NCBI GenBank assembly: GCA_937858365.1
Contig: CALLYK010000010.1
Location: 1-35,856, forward strand
Direction of reading: 5' to 3'
Origin: an uncultured Isosphaeraceae bacterium
GTDB lineage: Bacteria; Planctomycetota; Planctomycetia; Isosphaerales; Isosphaeraceae
DNA: 35,856 nt
Positions 25,299-33,208 of this stretch are shown here, in pieces. Positions within the stretch are counted from its first letter, which is position 1; each line of letters opens with the position of its first letter. Below the pieces are notes generated by a model that was not told where the DNA came from, did no database searches, and saw only the letters and a program-made list of their open reading frames with translations. Both the position numbers and the translations under genes were made by a program.

Positions 25299-26212
25299 CC
25301 TCGCCGGAAGAACACGTCGTTCGTCAACGCGTGGTTCGATGGGCCAAGCGGGTTGGTGTGGCCTTGGCCTTCCTGGCCGTCATTGCCTACACGTGCATTT
25401 CGGTCATTTCGGCAGGCGTATTGACTCGCACCAACAACCGACCGCCGAGCCTCACCCCGGCCGATCTCGGGACCGACGCTCGCCCTTGGTCGGTCATGGC
25501 CGAGGACGGCATCACCCTGCGCGGTTGCTATCTGCCGACGGAGGAGAGAAGACGCTTGATTGTGATCGTCCACGGGATGAGAAGCTCCTGGGACCGTCTG
25601 GCCCAGTTGGGGCGAGACTTGAACACGCGCGGCTTTGACGTCTTAATGTTCGACCTGCGAGGCCACGGTTCGAGCGATCCGCACCGGTTGACGATGGGCC
25701 GGGCCGAACGATCGGATGTTCGCGTCGCCCTGATGTGGGCCAAGATAGAGGGGTTTTCGCCCGAGCGCGTTGGTTGGTTGGGGCACTCGATGGGCGGTTC
25801 CACGGTCCTCATGGAGGCCGCCGAGAACATGGAGATCACGGCCGCCGTGCTCGACAGTCCATTCGGCAACCTGCCCGAGTTGCTCGATCAACAATTGACG
25901 CTCCACTCTCACCTACCCAAGTTCTTCAACCCAGGGATCATCCTGGCGGCGCATCTTGTTTACGGAGTGCGCACCGACGACCTCGTGCCGATCGAGTCGG
26001 CCCGAAAGTGGGGCAAGAGGCCCCTCCTGCTCATTCACGGCGAAGAGGACACGATCGTCCCCATTGAGCAAGGCCGGCTCATGGCCGACCGCGTGGGGGA
26101 ATCGTGCGAGGCCCTGTTCCTACCGGACGTTCGTCATACCGAGGCGTACGAAAGGCTGGGGGACCGCTACGCGGACGCGGTCGCGTCCTTTTTCGATCGT
26201 CACCTGAAATAG
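25295..26212 (+). CDS. Membrane-anchored alpha/beta hydrolase
   Basis: A 305-residue protein starting MTSPEEHVVRQRV, chosen for its ATGA overlap with the preceding gene. One N-terminal transmembrane helix (about 20-42) precedes an alpha/beta hydrolase domain: oxyanion segment IVIVHGMRSSW (88-99), MFDLRGHGSSD (118-128), nucleophile elbow WLGHSMGGST with S165, acid D252 in HGEEDTIVP and H281 in LPDVRHTEAY. It resembles the BAAT/YfhR-type serine hydrolases that face the periplasm. The substrate is unknown. It is not related in sequence to the hydrolase at 8814-10820 beyond the fold. Confidence 0.85.
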   Translation: MTSPEEHVVRQRVVRWAKRVGVALAFLAVIAYTCISVISAGVLTRTNNRPPSLTPADLGTDARPWSVMAEDGITLRGCYLPTEERRRLIVIVHGMRSSWDRLAQLGRDLNTRGFDVLMFDLRGHGSSDPHRLTMGRAERSDVRVALMWAKIEGFSPERVGWLGHSMGGSTVLMEAAENMEITAAVLDSPFGNLPELLDQQLTLHSHLPKFFNPGIILAAHLVYGVRTDDLVPIESARKWGKRPLLLIHGEEDTIVPIEQGRLMADRVGESCEALFLPDVRHTEAYERLGDRYADAVASFFDRHLK

Positions 26213-26425
26213 GCGAGCGAGTCCCGTACCTTCATCGGTCGAGCCCGCGATCGAGCCTCTAAGCCTCTACGGGGCCCCTAATTCGCTCTGGTCGCCCTGG
26301 AGTGGTTTTGCTAAAGTCCGCGCCGATCGTGTCCGGGTCCCCCTTTGACGAACCGCCACGCTTCCCGGATTGCATTCGATTGGATCGGACCAGGAAGGTG
26401 TTTCGTTCAGGATGAGGGACCATCC

Positions 26426-27805
26426 ATGAAGACCGCTCTGACCGCGTTGGCGCTCACATTGGCCTTGGCGTCCACGACCCTCGCCCAAGGACAATCTCCC
26501 CCGGCGTCGCCCGGACGGCTGACCTTGCCGCCCATCCCGTCACGCAGCTTGCCCTCCGCCCAGCCGCCCGGTCAAGGGAAGGCCGACGCCTCCGTCACCC
26601 GGACGGGTTTGGCACCACGCGACGAAACCAAGCCCCAGCCAATGGCCCCGAGCCTGGCGGGCGCGGCCGACACGACAGCCGCGGACCAGCCCCCGGCCGG
26701 ACTGCCCACCGAGCCCCTTGAGCCCTACTTGCTGACCACCAATCAAGGGCCCTGGATGATCCATGCCTACTCGTTCCGCGGCCCCTGGGCCTCGCGGCAC
26801 GCACAGGCCCTGACGATCGAGTTGCGTCAAATGGGTTGGCCTGCGTACGTCTTCCCCAGCCGAATTCAGCCGGGCGGCAGCAACATTCGCAACATCCCGC
26901 CGACCGCACCCGAGTACATCAAGCGCGGCGACCTGACACCGCCGGAGAGCTATCGGAGCTACGACGAGGCGGCCGTGCTCGTGGGGAACTTCGCGAGCAT
27001 CGACGATGCTTCCAAGAACCTCGGCAAGGTGAAGGGCCTCTCGCCGCAGCACATTGACGGCCCCAACAGCATTTGGAAGGCAGCCGACCCGCGCGCCAGC
27101 CGGCTTGGCCTGAAGCGGGCCACCGTGACCCAGAACCCGCTCGTCGCGGCCCAACGCCTTTACCCGAACACCAAAGACGTGGTCGTCAAGCCGGGCATGA
27201 CGCTCGACCCGTTCATCATGAACGCCTCCGTGGTCGCCCCCAAGCCCGATACCTTCGTCAAGCAGATGAACGAAGGAGACCGGAGCCTCTTGAAGTGCCC
27301 GGGCAACTTCACCCTCATCGTGGCCGAATACGGTGGTCGGACCACGTTTAACCCGGCCGACCCCCGCTTCAAGGACGATCGGTATCTCAAAAACAGTCCG
27401 CTACAAACCGCCCACGAGGACGCCGAGGCCCTCGCCGACGCCCTGGCCAAGAGTGACCTCCTGAAGAAGGCCGGCCACAAGGTCTACGTCTATCACGACC
27501 GGGCCACCAGCAAGGTCTGCGTCGGCTCCTTCCAAGACGAGAAAGACCCAGCCGCCCAAGCCGTCCGCGAACTCATCATGAACCAAATCAACCTCTTCAA
27601 GTCCAAGGACGGCAACATCTCCCTCGCGAAGATGGAACTCGAATCGGGCGCCGCCCAGCCGAAGGGACTGTCCGGCAAACTCGACATCGCCGAAATGGCC
27701 AAGTTGCGGTTCAAGTCGTCCTCGGTCGCGAAGTATGATCAGAAGAATGGCGAGTTCCTGAACCTCACGCCTTGGGCGAGCCTGATGCCCGTCCCCAGGG
27801 GCTGA
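26426..27805 (+). CDS. Secreted protein with two SPOR-like lobes
   Basis: A 459-residue protein. The start at 26426 gives a clean signal peptide (MKTALTALALTLALASTTLAQ) with GAGGGA nine bases upstream. A Pro/Ala-rich stretch (22-98) is followed by two domains of similar layout. The first (about 109-206) contains WMIHAYSFRG, a helix with AQALTIELRQMG, and VLVGNFASIDDASKNL. The second (about 294-390) contains FTLIVAEYGG, a helix with AEALADALAK, and VCVGSFQDEKDPAAQAV. This beta-helix-beta pattern ending in VGxF is SPOR-like. SPOR domains bind denuded peptidoglycan, but that is an inference here. rdgB follows 5 bases after the stop. Confidence 0.7.
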   Translation: MKTALTALALTLALASTTLAQGQSPPASPGRLTLPPIPSRSLPSAQPPGQGKADASVTRTGLAPRDETKPQPMAPSLAGAADTTAADQPPAGLPTEPLEPYLLTTNQGPWMIHAYSFRGPWASRHAQALTIELRQMGWPAYVFPSRIQPGGSNIRNIPPTAPEYIKRGDLTPPESYRSYDEAAVLVGNFASIDDASKNLGKVKGLSPQHIDGPNSIWKAADPRASRLGLKRATVTQNPLVAAQRLYPNTKDVVVKPGMTLDPFIMNASVVAPKPDTFVKQMNEGDRSLLKCPGNFTLIVAEYGGRTTFNPADPRFKDDRYLKNSPLQTAHEDAEALADALAKSDLLKKAGHKVYVYHDRATSKVCVGSFQDEKDPAAQAVRELIMNQINLFKSKDGNISLAKMELESGAAQPKGLSGKLDIAEMAKLRFKSSSVAKYDQKNGEFLNLTPWASLMPVPRG

Positions 27806-27810
27806 ACAGA

Positions 27811-28497
27811 ATGAATGACGACCCGACCGCGCCCATCCTCATCGTCCTGGCCTCCAGGAACCGCAAGAAGCGGGACGAGATGGCGCGGTTGGTCGCGCCT
27901 TCGTGGGTATCCAACCCGCGTCTGGGACGCATCCGAATCGAGACGCTCGAGGACCATCCAGGCGCACCCGAGGTGGAAGAGGACGCCCCCACCTTCGTCG
28001 GCAACGCGATTAAGAAAGCAAGCGAGACGGCTCGCTTCCTCGCTCGCTGGGTGCTCGCCGACGATTCGGGCCTGGCGGTGGACGCCCTCGGCGGGGCCCC
28101 TGGGGTAATCTCGGCACGATATGCCGGGGTCCACGGCGACGACGACGCCAACAATCGCAAGCTCCTGGAGGCCCTGAGCGGGATCCCGGACGATCGGCGA
28201 GGCGCCGCATTCATCTGTGCGCTGGCACTTGCCGACCCGTCAGGCGAGGTCCGCTTGGAGTCGCAAGGGGCCTGCCGCGGCCGGATCATCCACGAGGAGC
28301 GCGGCCCTCACGGGTTCGGGTACGACCCGCTTTTTCTCGTGCCCGAATACCACCGAACGTTCGGCGAACTCGGTCCGCTGGTCAAGCACCAGCTATCGCA
28401 TCGCGCCCGGGCCTTTGAGCACTTCCGAAGCGGCCTGGAACGCATGATCGCGCGTGGTGAGTTCGCGGGGCCGTCGATCGCCCCGCTCTCGGGTTGA
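27811..28497 (+). CDS. rdgB: RdgB/HAM1 non-canonical purine NTP pyrophosphatase
   Basis: A 228-residue cytosolic enzyme, slightly longer than the usual 200. It hydrolyses ITP, dITP and XTP to the monophosphates and so removes damaged purines from the nucleotide pool. Motifs seen: LASRNRKKRDEM (13-24), ADDSGLAVDALGGAPGV with SARYAG (83-106), HGFGYDPLF (167-175) and LSHRARAF (195-202). The usual FAEL is FGEL here. The start at 27811 lies 5 bases after the preceding stop. The segment at 25-60 is longer than in E. coli RdgB. Confidence 0.93.
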   Translation: MNDDPTAPILIVLASRNRKKRDEMARLVAPSWVSNPRLGRIRIETLEDHPGAPEVEEDAPTFVGNAIKKASETARFLARWVLADDSGLAVDALGGAPGVISARYAGVHGDDDANNRKLLEALSGIPDDRRGAAFICALALADPSGEVRLESQGACRGRIIHEERGPHGFGYDPLFLVPEYHRTFGELGPLVKHQLSHRARAFEHFRSGLERMIARGEFAGPSIAPLSG

Positions 28498-28751
28498 GCG
28501 ATCGGGTCATCCGTGCCGTCGCGTCCGGACGCCCGCTACATGGTTAGCGCCGGCAAGGGGGATTGTCTATGGCCCGTGGTCTGTGGCCCGATTATGAAAT
28601 GAAATTGCCGGACCGTGCTGTGTGACGATCCTGGTCAACCCATCCATCGCCCTCATTCCCCACATGGGCGCGACTCGATTACAATCGGGGGCGGTGAAGC
28701 CCGCCCAACGCGGCCGGTTTGTCTTTCGTCCGCCCCGGAACCACCCCCATC
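28498..28751. other. Intergenic region upstream of the glycine-cleavage genes
   Basis: About 250 bases with no coding frame. I looked for a glycine riboswitch core and did not see one. Just upstream of gcvPA there is a short dyad CGATT-AC-AATCG containing TACAAT, which could be a -10 element, but no matching -35 is present. Confidence 0.4.
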
Positions 28752-30107
28752 ATGGCCTATGTCCTCCACACCGATGACGACGTGCGCGCAATGCTCGATA
28801 CCGTCGGCATCCATTCCATCGATGAACTCTTCGAGGTCATCCCGCCGGAGTTCCGGCTCAACCGGCCCCTACAGGTCCCCGAGGCCCTGGGTGAGCTCGC
28901 CCTCACGAGCCATCTCGCCGGGCTCGCGGAGAGAAACCAGGGGGTCGATTCCCGTCCCTGCTTCCTCGGCGCTGGCTGCTACGACCATTTCATTCCCGCC
29001 GTCGTCGACCAACTCTCCATGCGCGGGGAGTTCTACACGGCCTACACCCCCTACCAGCCCGAAGCCAGTCAGGGGACTTTGCAAGCCGTCTTCGAGTACC
29101 AGACCCTGATCGCGCAACTCACCGAGATGGACGTCTCGAACGCGAGCCTTTACGACGGCGGCTCTGCCGTGGCCGAGGCGGTGCTCATGGCCATGACGGT
29201 CGGCGATCGTCATGGGCGCGTCGTCATGGCCGGCACCGTCCATCCCGAACATCGACAGATCGTCAAGACGTATCTCGCCAACCTCTCGCCCGAAATCGTC
29301 ACGGTCCCCGCCAAGGACGGGCGAGTCCGAGCCAGCGACTTGGCCCAAGCGCTCAACGACGAGACCGCCTGCGCCGTGCTCCAGTATCCGAATGTCTTCG
29401 GCGAACTCGAAGAGGTGGAAGACCTCGTGAAGGCGGCCCACGATCGCGGAGCGCTCGCCGTCGTGAGCGTCGACCCGATCAGCCTCGGCCTTTTGCGACG
29501 CCCCGGGTCTTACGGCGCCGACATTGTCGTCGCGGAAGGACAGCCGCTCGGGAACTACCTCGCCTACGGTGGGCCCTATCTCGGGATCATGGCCTGCCGC
29601 GAGAAGTTCGTTCGCAAGATGCCCGGACGCCTCGTCGGCCAAACGACCGACCACAACGGCAAACGCTGCTGGGTCCTCACCCTACAGACGCGCGAGCAAC
29701 ACATCCGACGCGAGAAGGCCACGTCGAACATCTGCACAAACCAAGGGCTCTTGGCCCTGCGCGCCAGCATCTATCTGGCCGTGATGGGCCCCAGCGGCCT
29801 GCGGCAAGCGGCCGAGCTCTCAACCCGCAAGGCCCACTACGCGGCCGAACGCCTGGCGAGCGTGCCTGGCCTCTCGCTCGCCTTCGAAGGCCCCTTCTTC
29901 AAGGAATTCGTCGTCCGATCGGCCCAAGACCCGAGAATGGTCCTCGCCGAAGTGGGCCGACTCGGCTTCCACGGCGGCATCGCGCTGGCCGAACTTGGTC
30001 TGGGACCGGAAGACGGCATCCTCGTGGCCGTGACCGAAAAGCGGACCCGAGCCGAGATCGATTCTCTCGTTGAGGCATATCGTCAAGCCTTGATGAAACA
30101 CCAATGA
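28752..30107 (+). CDS. gcvPA: Glycine decarboxylase P-protein, subunit 1
   Basis: A 451-residue protein matching the N-terminal half of the two-subunit P-protein. Started at 28752 (MAYVLHTDDDVRAML), since residues before it lack homology. Typical segments are FLGAGCYDHFIP, YTAYTPYQPEASQGTLQAVFEYQTLI, SLYDGGSAVAEAVLMA and TSNICTNQGLLALRA. With GcvPB it forms the PLP enzyme that decarboxylates glycine and passes the aminomethyl group to lipoylated GcvH. The PLP lysine is in the other subunit. It is followed directly by gcvPB. The split P-protein is common in bacteria other than E. coli. Confidence 0.95.
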   Translation: MAYVLHTDDDVRAMLDTVGIHSIDELFEVIPPEFRLNRPLQVPEALGELALTSHLAGLAERNQGVDSRPCFLGAGCYDHFIPAVVDQLSMRGEFYTAYTPYQPEASQGTLQAVFEYQTLIAQLTEMDVSNASLYDGGSAVAEAVLMAMTVGDRHGRVVMAGTVHPEHRQIVKTYLANLSPEIVTVPAKDGRVRASDLAQALNDETACAVLQYPNVFGELEEVEDLVKAAHDRGALAVVSVDPISLGLLRRPGSYGADIVVAEGQPLGNYLAYGGPYLGIMACREKFVRKMPGRLVGQTTDHNGKRCWVLTLQTREQHIRREKATSNICTNQGLLALRASIYLAVMGPSGLRQAAELSTRKAHYAAERLASVPGLSLAFEGPFFKEFVVRSAQDPRMVLAEVGRLGFHGGIALAELGLGPEDGILVAVTEKRTRAEIDSLVEAYRQALMKHQ

Positions 30108-30223
30108 ACGACTCGGCGCGAACGGACTTCATCCGTGAATGCCGACCCGAACGCCTCATACCGCTTGAACAAGACCCGGGTCAGACCGCCATCGGGCCCC
30201 TTCCCCAGCCAAGATCGCGATTC

Positions 30224-31687
30224 ATGTACAAGCTCAATCCGCCAGCGCTCCTGTTTGAGACCAGCCGCGCCGGCCGCCGGACCGAGATCCTGCCGCCGTC
30301 GGACGTCCCTAGCCGTCCCCTGGACGAACTCGTACCCGCGGGCCATCTCGCCGCGGGCCCGCCGCCCCTTCCCGAACTGGGCGAACTCGATGTCGTTCGC
30401 CATTATGTCAATCTTTCGACATTGAACATGTCGATTGATTCGAACTTCTATCCGCTCGGTTCGTGTACGATGAAGTACAACCCGAAAAGGAACGAACGCA
30501 TAGCGGCGATGCCCGGCATCGCCGGTCTGCATCCGTATCAAGAGGAGTCCACCCTTCAAGGGATGTTGCGACTCCTCTTCGAGATGCAGGAGTACCTGGC
30601 CGAGATCGCCGGATTACACGCGGTCAGCCTTCAGCCGGCGGCCGGCGCGCAAGGGGAACTCACCGCCCTGTTCACCGCCGCTGCCTACTTCCGGTCCAAG
30701 GGCGAACGCGAGCGGCGGACGAAGGTCCTCATCCCCGATAGCGCCCACGGAACCAATCCGGCCTCGGCCCATCTCGCCGGCTTCGAGACCGTCACCATCA
30801 AGAGCGACGCCCGCGGGCTGGTTGATTACGCCGACCTCGTCAACAAACTCGGCGACGACACGGCCGTCTTCATGATCACGAACCCAAACACGGTCGGGCT
30901 CTTCGACCCGCAAATCGGCGCGATCGCCCAAGAACTCCATGATCGTGGGGCCCTACTCTACCTCGACGGCGCCAACATGAACGCGATCCTCGGCGTCGTC
31001 CGCCCCGGCGACATGGGAGTGGACTTGATGCACTACAACCCCCACAAGACCTTTTCCGGTCCTCACGGCGGCGGCGGACCGGGCGCTGGACCGATCGCTG
31101 TTCGCGACTTCCTCGCACCGTTCCTCCCTTCCCCCCTGGTCGGCAAGCGGCCCGATGGGACCTTCTTCCTCGACCACGATCGACCCCAATCGATCGGCCG
31201 CGTGCGCGCCTTTTTCGGCAACGTCGGCGTCTTGGTCCGAGCGTATGCTTATATTCGTAGCCAAGGGCCTGACGGCCTCAAGGCGATCGCGCGCAACGCC
31301 GTGCTCAACGCCAACTACCTCATGACCAAGGTGAAGGACAAGTACCCAGTGCCCCACGGCGAGCGCTGCATGCACGAGTTCGTCGCCTCGGCACGCACGC
31401 TCGCCCGCGACCGCGGCATCCGCGCGATGGACATCGGCAAGCGCTTGATCGACTACGGCTTCCACGCGCCGACGGTCTATTTCCCGTTGATCGTCTCGGA
31501 GGCCCTGATGATCGAGCCGACCGAAAGCGAGAGCCGCGAGACCCTCGACGCATTCGCCCATGCGCTGCTGGCAATCGCCGACGAGCCCGAGGACTTGCTC
31601 CACAAGGCGCCGATCAGCACCCCGATCAACCGGGCCGACGAAGTGAAGGCCGCGAAGCAGCCGGTGCTGAAATGGCGTCCGGCCTGA
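30224..31687 (+). CDS. gcvPB: Glycine decarboxylase P-protein, subunit 2
   Basis: A 487-residue PLP-binding subunit. It contains SNFYPLGSCTMKYNP (73-87), SLQPAAGAQGELTAL, DSAHGTNPASAH and HYNPHKTFSGPHGGGGPGAG with the PLP lysine K275. The start is ambiguous. An ATG at 30104 overlaps the gcvPA stop by ATGA, in line with other pairs here, but the extra 40 residues have no family match and include rare codons (ATA, AGA, many CGA) with low third-position GC, so I prefer the ATG at 30224 (MYKLNPPALLFE). Its C-terminus overlaps the lipoate-enzyme gene by 16 bases. Confidence 0.95.
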   Translation: MYKLNPPALLFETSRAGRRTEILPPSDVPSRPLDELVPAGHLAAGPPPLPELGELDVVRHYVNLSTLNMSIDSNFYPLGSCTMKYNPKRNERIAAMPGIAGLHPYQEESTLQGMLRLLFEMQEYLAEIAGLHAVSLQPAAGAQGELTALFTAAAYFRSKGERERRTKVLIPDSAHGTNPASAHLAGFETVTIKSDARGLVDYADLVNKLGDDTAVFMITNPNTVGLFDPQIGAIAQELHDRGALLYLDGANMNAILGVVRPGDMGVDLMHYNPHKTFSGPHGGGGPGAGPIAVRDFLAPFLPSPLVGKRPDGTFFLDHDRPQSIGRVRAFFGNVGVLVRAYAYIRSQGPDGLKAIARNAVLNANYLMTKVKDKYPVPHGERCMHEFVASARTLARDRGIRAMDIGKRLIDYGFHAPTVYFPLIVSEALMIEPTESESRETLDAFAHALLAIADEPEDLLHKAPISTPINRADEVKAAKQPVLKWRPA

Positions 31688-32427
31688 GTCCTTTCGCGCG
31701 CGTCTTGCCGTTCGCGACGGCCGACGGCCCAACCAACATGGCCCTCGACGAGGCCCTTCTGGAACTCGCGGCGCCGGGTGTCGCCGTGGTCCGCGCCTAC
31801 GCCTGGTCCGTGCCGACGCTGAGTCTGGGTTACTTCCAATCGTGGGACGCCCCCCCCATCCAGGAGCGATTCCGCGACTCAGCAATCGTGCGCCGGCCGA
31901 CGGGGGGCGGCGCGCTCTGGCATCATCATGAAATCACTTACGCACTTGTCTTGCCTCGGGACCATCCCCTCTCGCATCGTCACACCGACCTCTATCAGGC
32001 CGTGCATGAACGCCTCGCCCGAGGGCTTCGCGCCCTGGGGGCCCAGGCGGGCCTGCGCGGTCATGTGGACCACACCGGTCCGCGCCCGTTCCTATGCTTC
32101 CGAGACCAGGACACGGCCGACGTCGTCATCGAGGAGCAGAAGGTCATCGGCAGCGCCCAGCGACGACGCGCCGGGGCCGTCCTTCAGCACGGGTCCCTCC
32201 TGCTCCGCCATTCGCCAAGCACCCCCGAACTGGTTGGCCTCACCGACCTTGCCCCTAGGCACTCCGAGGGCCTCGATTGGGCGGCATGGCTCGCCGATCG
32301 GGTCATTAGCGCCATCGCGCTCGACCCGCGACCTTCGACACTCACCCGAGACGAACGGGATCGCGCCGCCGAGTTGATCGCCAAACACACGGGGGCCGCC
32401 TGGACCCACCGACGCGTTTCGACTTGA
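31672..32427 (+). CDS. LipM-like octanoyltransferase / lipoate-protein ligase A family
   Basis: A 251-residue protein of the BPL/LplA/LipB fold. Visible motifs are NMALDEALL (22-30), IVRRPTGGGALWHHHEITYALVL (72-94) and KVIGSAQRRRAGAVLQHGSLLL (157-178) with lysine K157. C142 in FLCFRD sits where LipM has its catalytic cysteine, which favours an octanoyl-ACP:protein transferase over an ATP-using ligase. Its product would be the octanoylated lipoyl domain, sulfurated later by LipA. Its start lies within the last codons of gcvPB, so it is translationally coupled with glycine decarboxylase and most likely serves GcvH. Neither gcvH nor lipA is in the window. Confidence 0.85.
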   Translation: MASGLSPFARVLPFATADGPTNMALDEALLELAAPGVAVVRAYAWSVPTLSLGYFQSWDAPPIQERFRDSAIVRRPTGGGALWHHHEITYALVLPRDHPLSHRHTDLYQAVHERLARGLRALGAQAGLRGHVDHTGPRPFLCFRDQDTADVVIEEQKVIGSAQRRRAGAVLQHGSLLLRHSPSTPELVGLTDLAPRHSEGLDWAAWLADRVISAIALDPRPSTLTRDERDRAAELIAKHTGAAWTHRRVST

Positions 32428-32451
32428 TGGTTCATCGACTTCTTGACTCGC

Positions 32452-32471
32452 AATTTTATCCGGGTAAAATT
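32452..32471. promoter_or_regulatory. Near-perfect palindrome upstream of the DUF2239 gene
   Basis: The sequence around ATTTTATCC and GGGTAAAAT pairs at 9 of 10 positions about its centre. It is flanked by a second inverted pair, GACTCG (32445-32450) and CGAGTC (32474-32479). It is AT-rich in a GC-rich region and ends 38 bases before the ATG, so it is a candidate operator or a leader hairpin. Confidence 0.5.
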
Positions 32472-32509
32472 CTCGAGTCACACCCGTTCGTTCCCAGAGG
32501 ACGATCCTC

Positions 32510-33121
32510 ATGGTCCCGACCCGGTCGCGCACCTGTACCGCCTTTGAGGGACTTCGCCTCATCGCCTCGGGCCCCATCGAAGAAGTCGCCTTGAAGACGA
32601 AGCGTGTCTTCGACCGAGGCGAGAAGGGCCCGGTCTTGGTCTTCGACGATTTGACGAGTGAGCAGATCGAGCTCGACCTGCGTGGGTCGGCGAAAGACGT
32701 CTTGGAGCGCCTGACCGAGAGGCCAACTTCCGAGGTGCCTGAAGGACAGGACGCCTCGCTTCCGCGTGGTCCGGGGCGGCCCAAGTTGGGGGTCGTCGCT
32801 CGCGAGGTCACGTTGCTCCCACGCCACTGGGATTGGCTGAATCGGCAGCCCGGAGGCGCGTCCATCGCGCTCCGCAAACTCGTGGAAGAGGCCCGGCGGA
32901 CGCACGAAGCGGCCGACAAGGTCCGGCGGTCTCAAGAAGTCACTTACCGGTTCATGTCGGCCGTCGCGGGGAACTTGGCCGGCTTCGAGGAAGCGTGTCG
33001 GGCCCTTTTCGCCGGCGACGCCGAGAGGTTCGCCGCGGAGACGCGCGCATGGCCACAGGGCGTGCGCGATCACGTGTCGCGGCTCTCCCGTGATTGCCTC
33101 GCTGGTAAGATGCCGACTTGA
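32510..33121 (+). CDS. DUF2239 family protein
   Basis: A 203-residue protein whose N-terminus (TCTAFEGLRLIASGPIEEVALKTKRVFDRGEKGPVLVFDD) and middle (GRPKLGVVAREVTLLPRHWDWLNRQPGGASIALRKLVEEARR) match the DUF2239 family as I know it. The middle resembles the YfbR- or ribbon-like DNA-binding half of DUF2239 proteins. It is a cytosolic protein of unknown function, with AGAGGA nine bases before the ATG. A palindrome upstream may be its operator. It is monocistronic-looking. Confidence 0.85.
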   Translation: MVPTRSRTCTAFEGLRLIASGPIEEVALKTKRVFDRGEKGPVLVFDDLTSEQIELDLRGSAKDVLERLTERPTSEVPEGQDASLPRGPGRPKLGVVAREVTLLPRHWDWLNRQPGGASIALRKLVEEARRTHEAADKVRRSQEVTYRFMSAVAGNLAGFEEACRALFAGDAERFAAETRAWPQGVRDHVSRLSRDCLAGKMPT

Positions 33122-33208
33122 TCCGCGGACATCGAACGCGGGGCGTGGACTCCCATCGACCCGGCCTGTATCCTTGGGGCCTCCCACGCAAGGATCCGAG
33201 GTTCCTTG

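Noticed and set aside
28498-28751. Glycine riboswitch upstream of gcvPA
   Set aside because: I looked for the conserved paired aptamer cores and found none; only a short dyad with a possible TACAAT is present.
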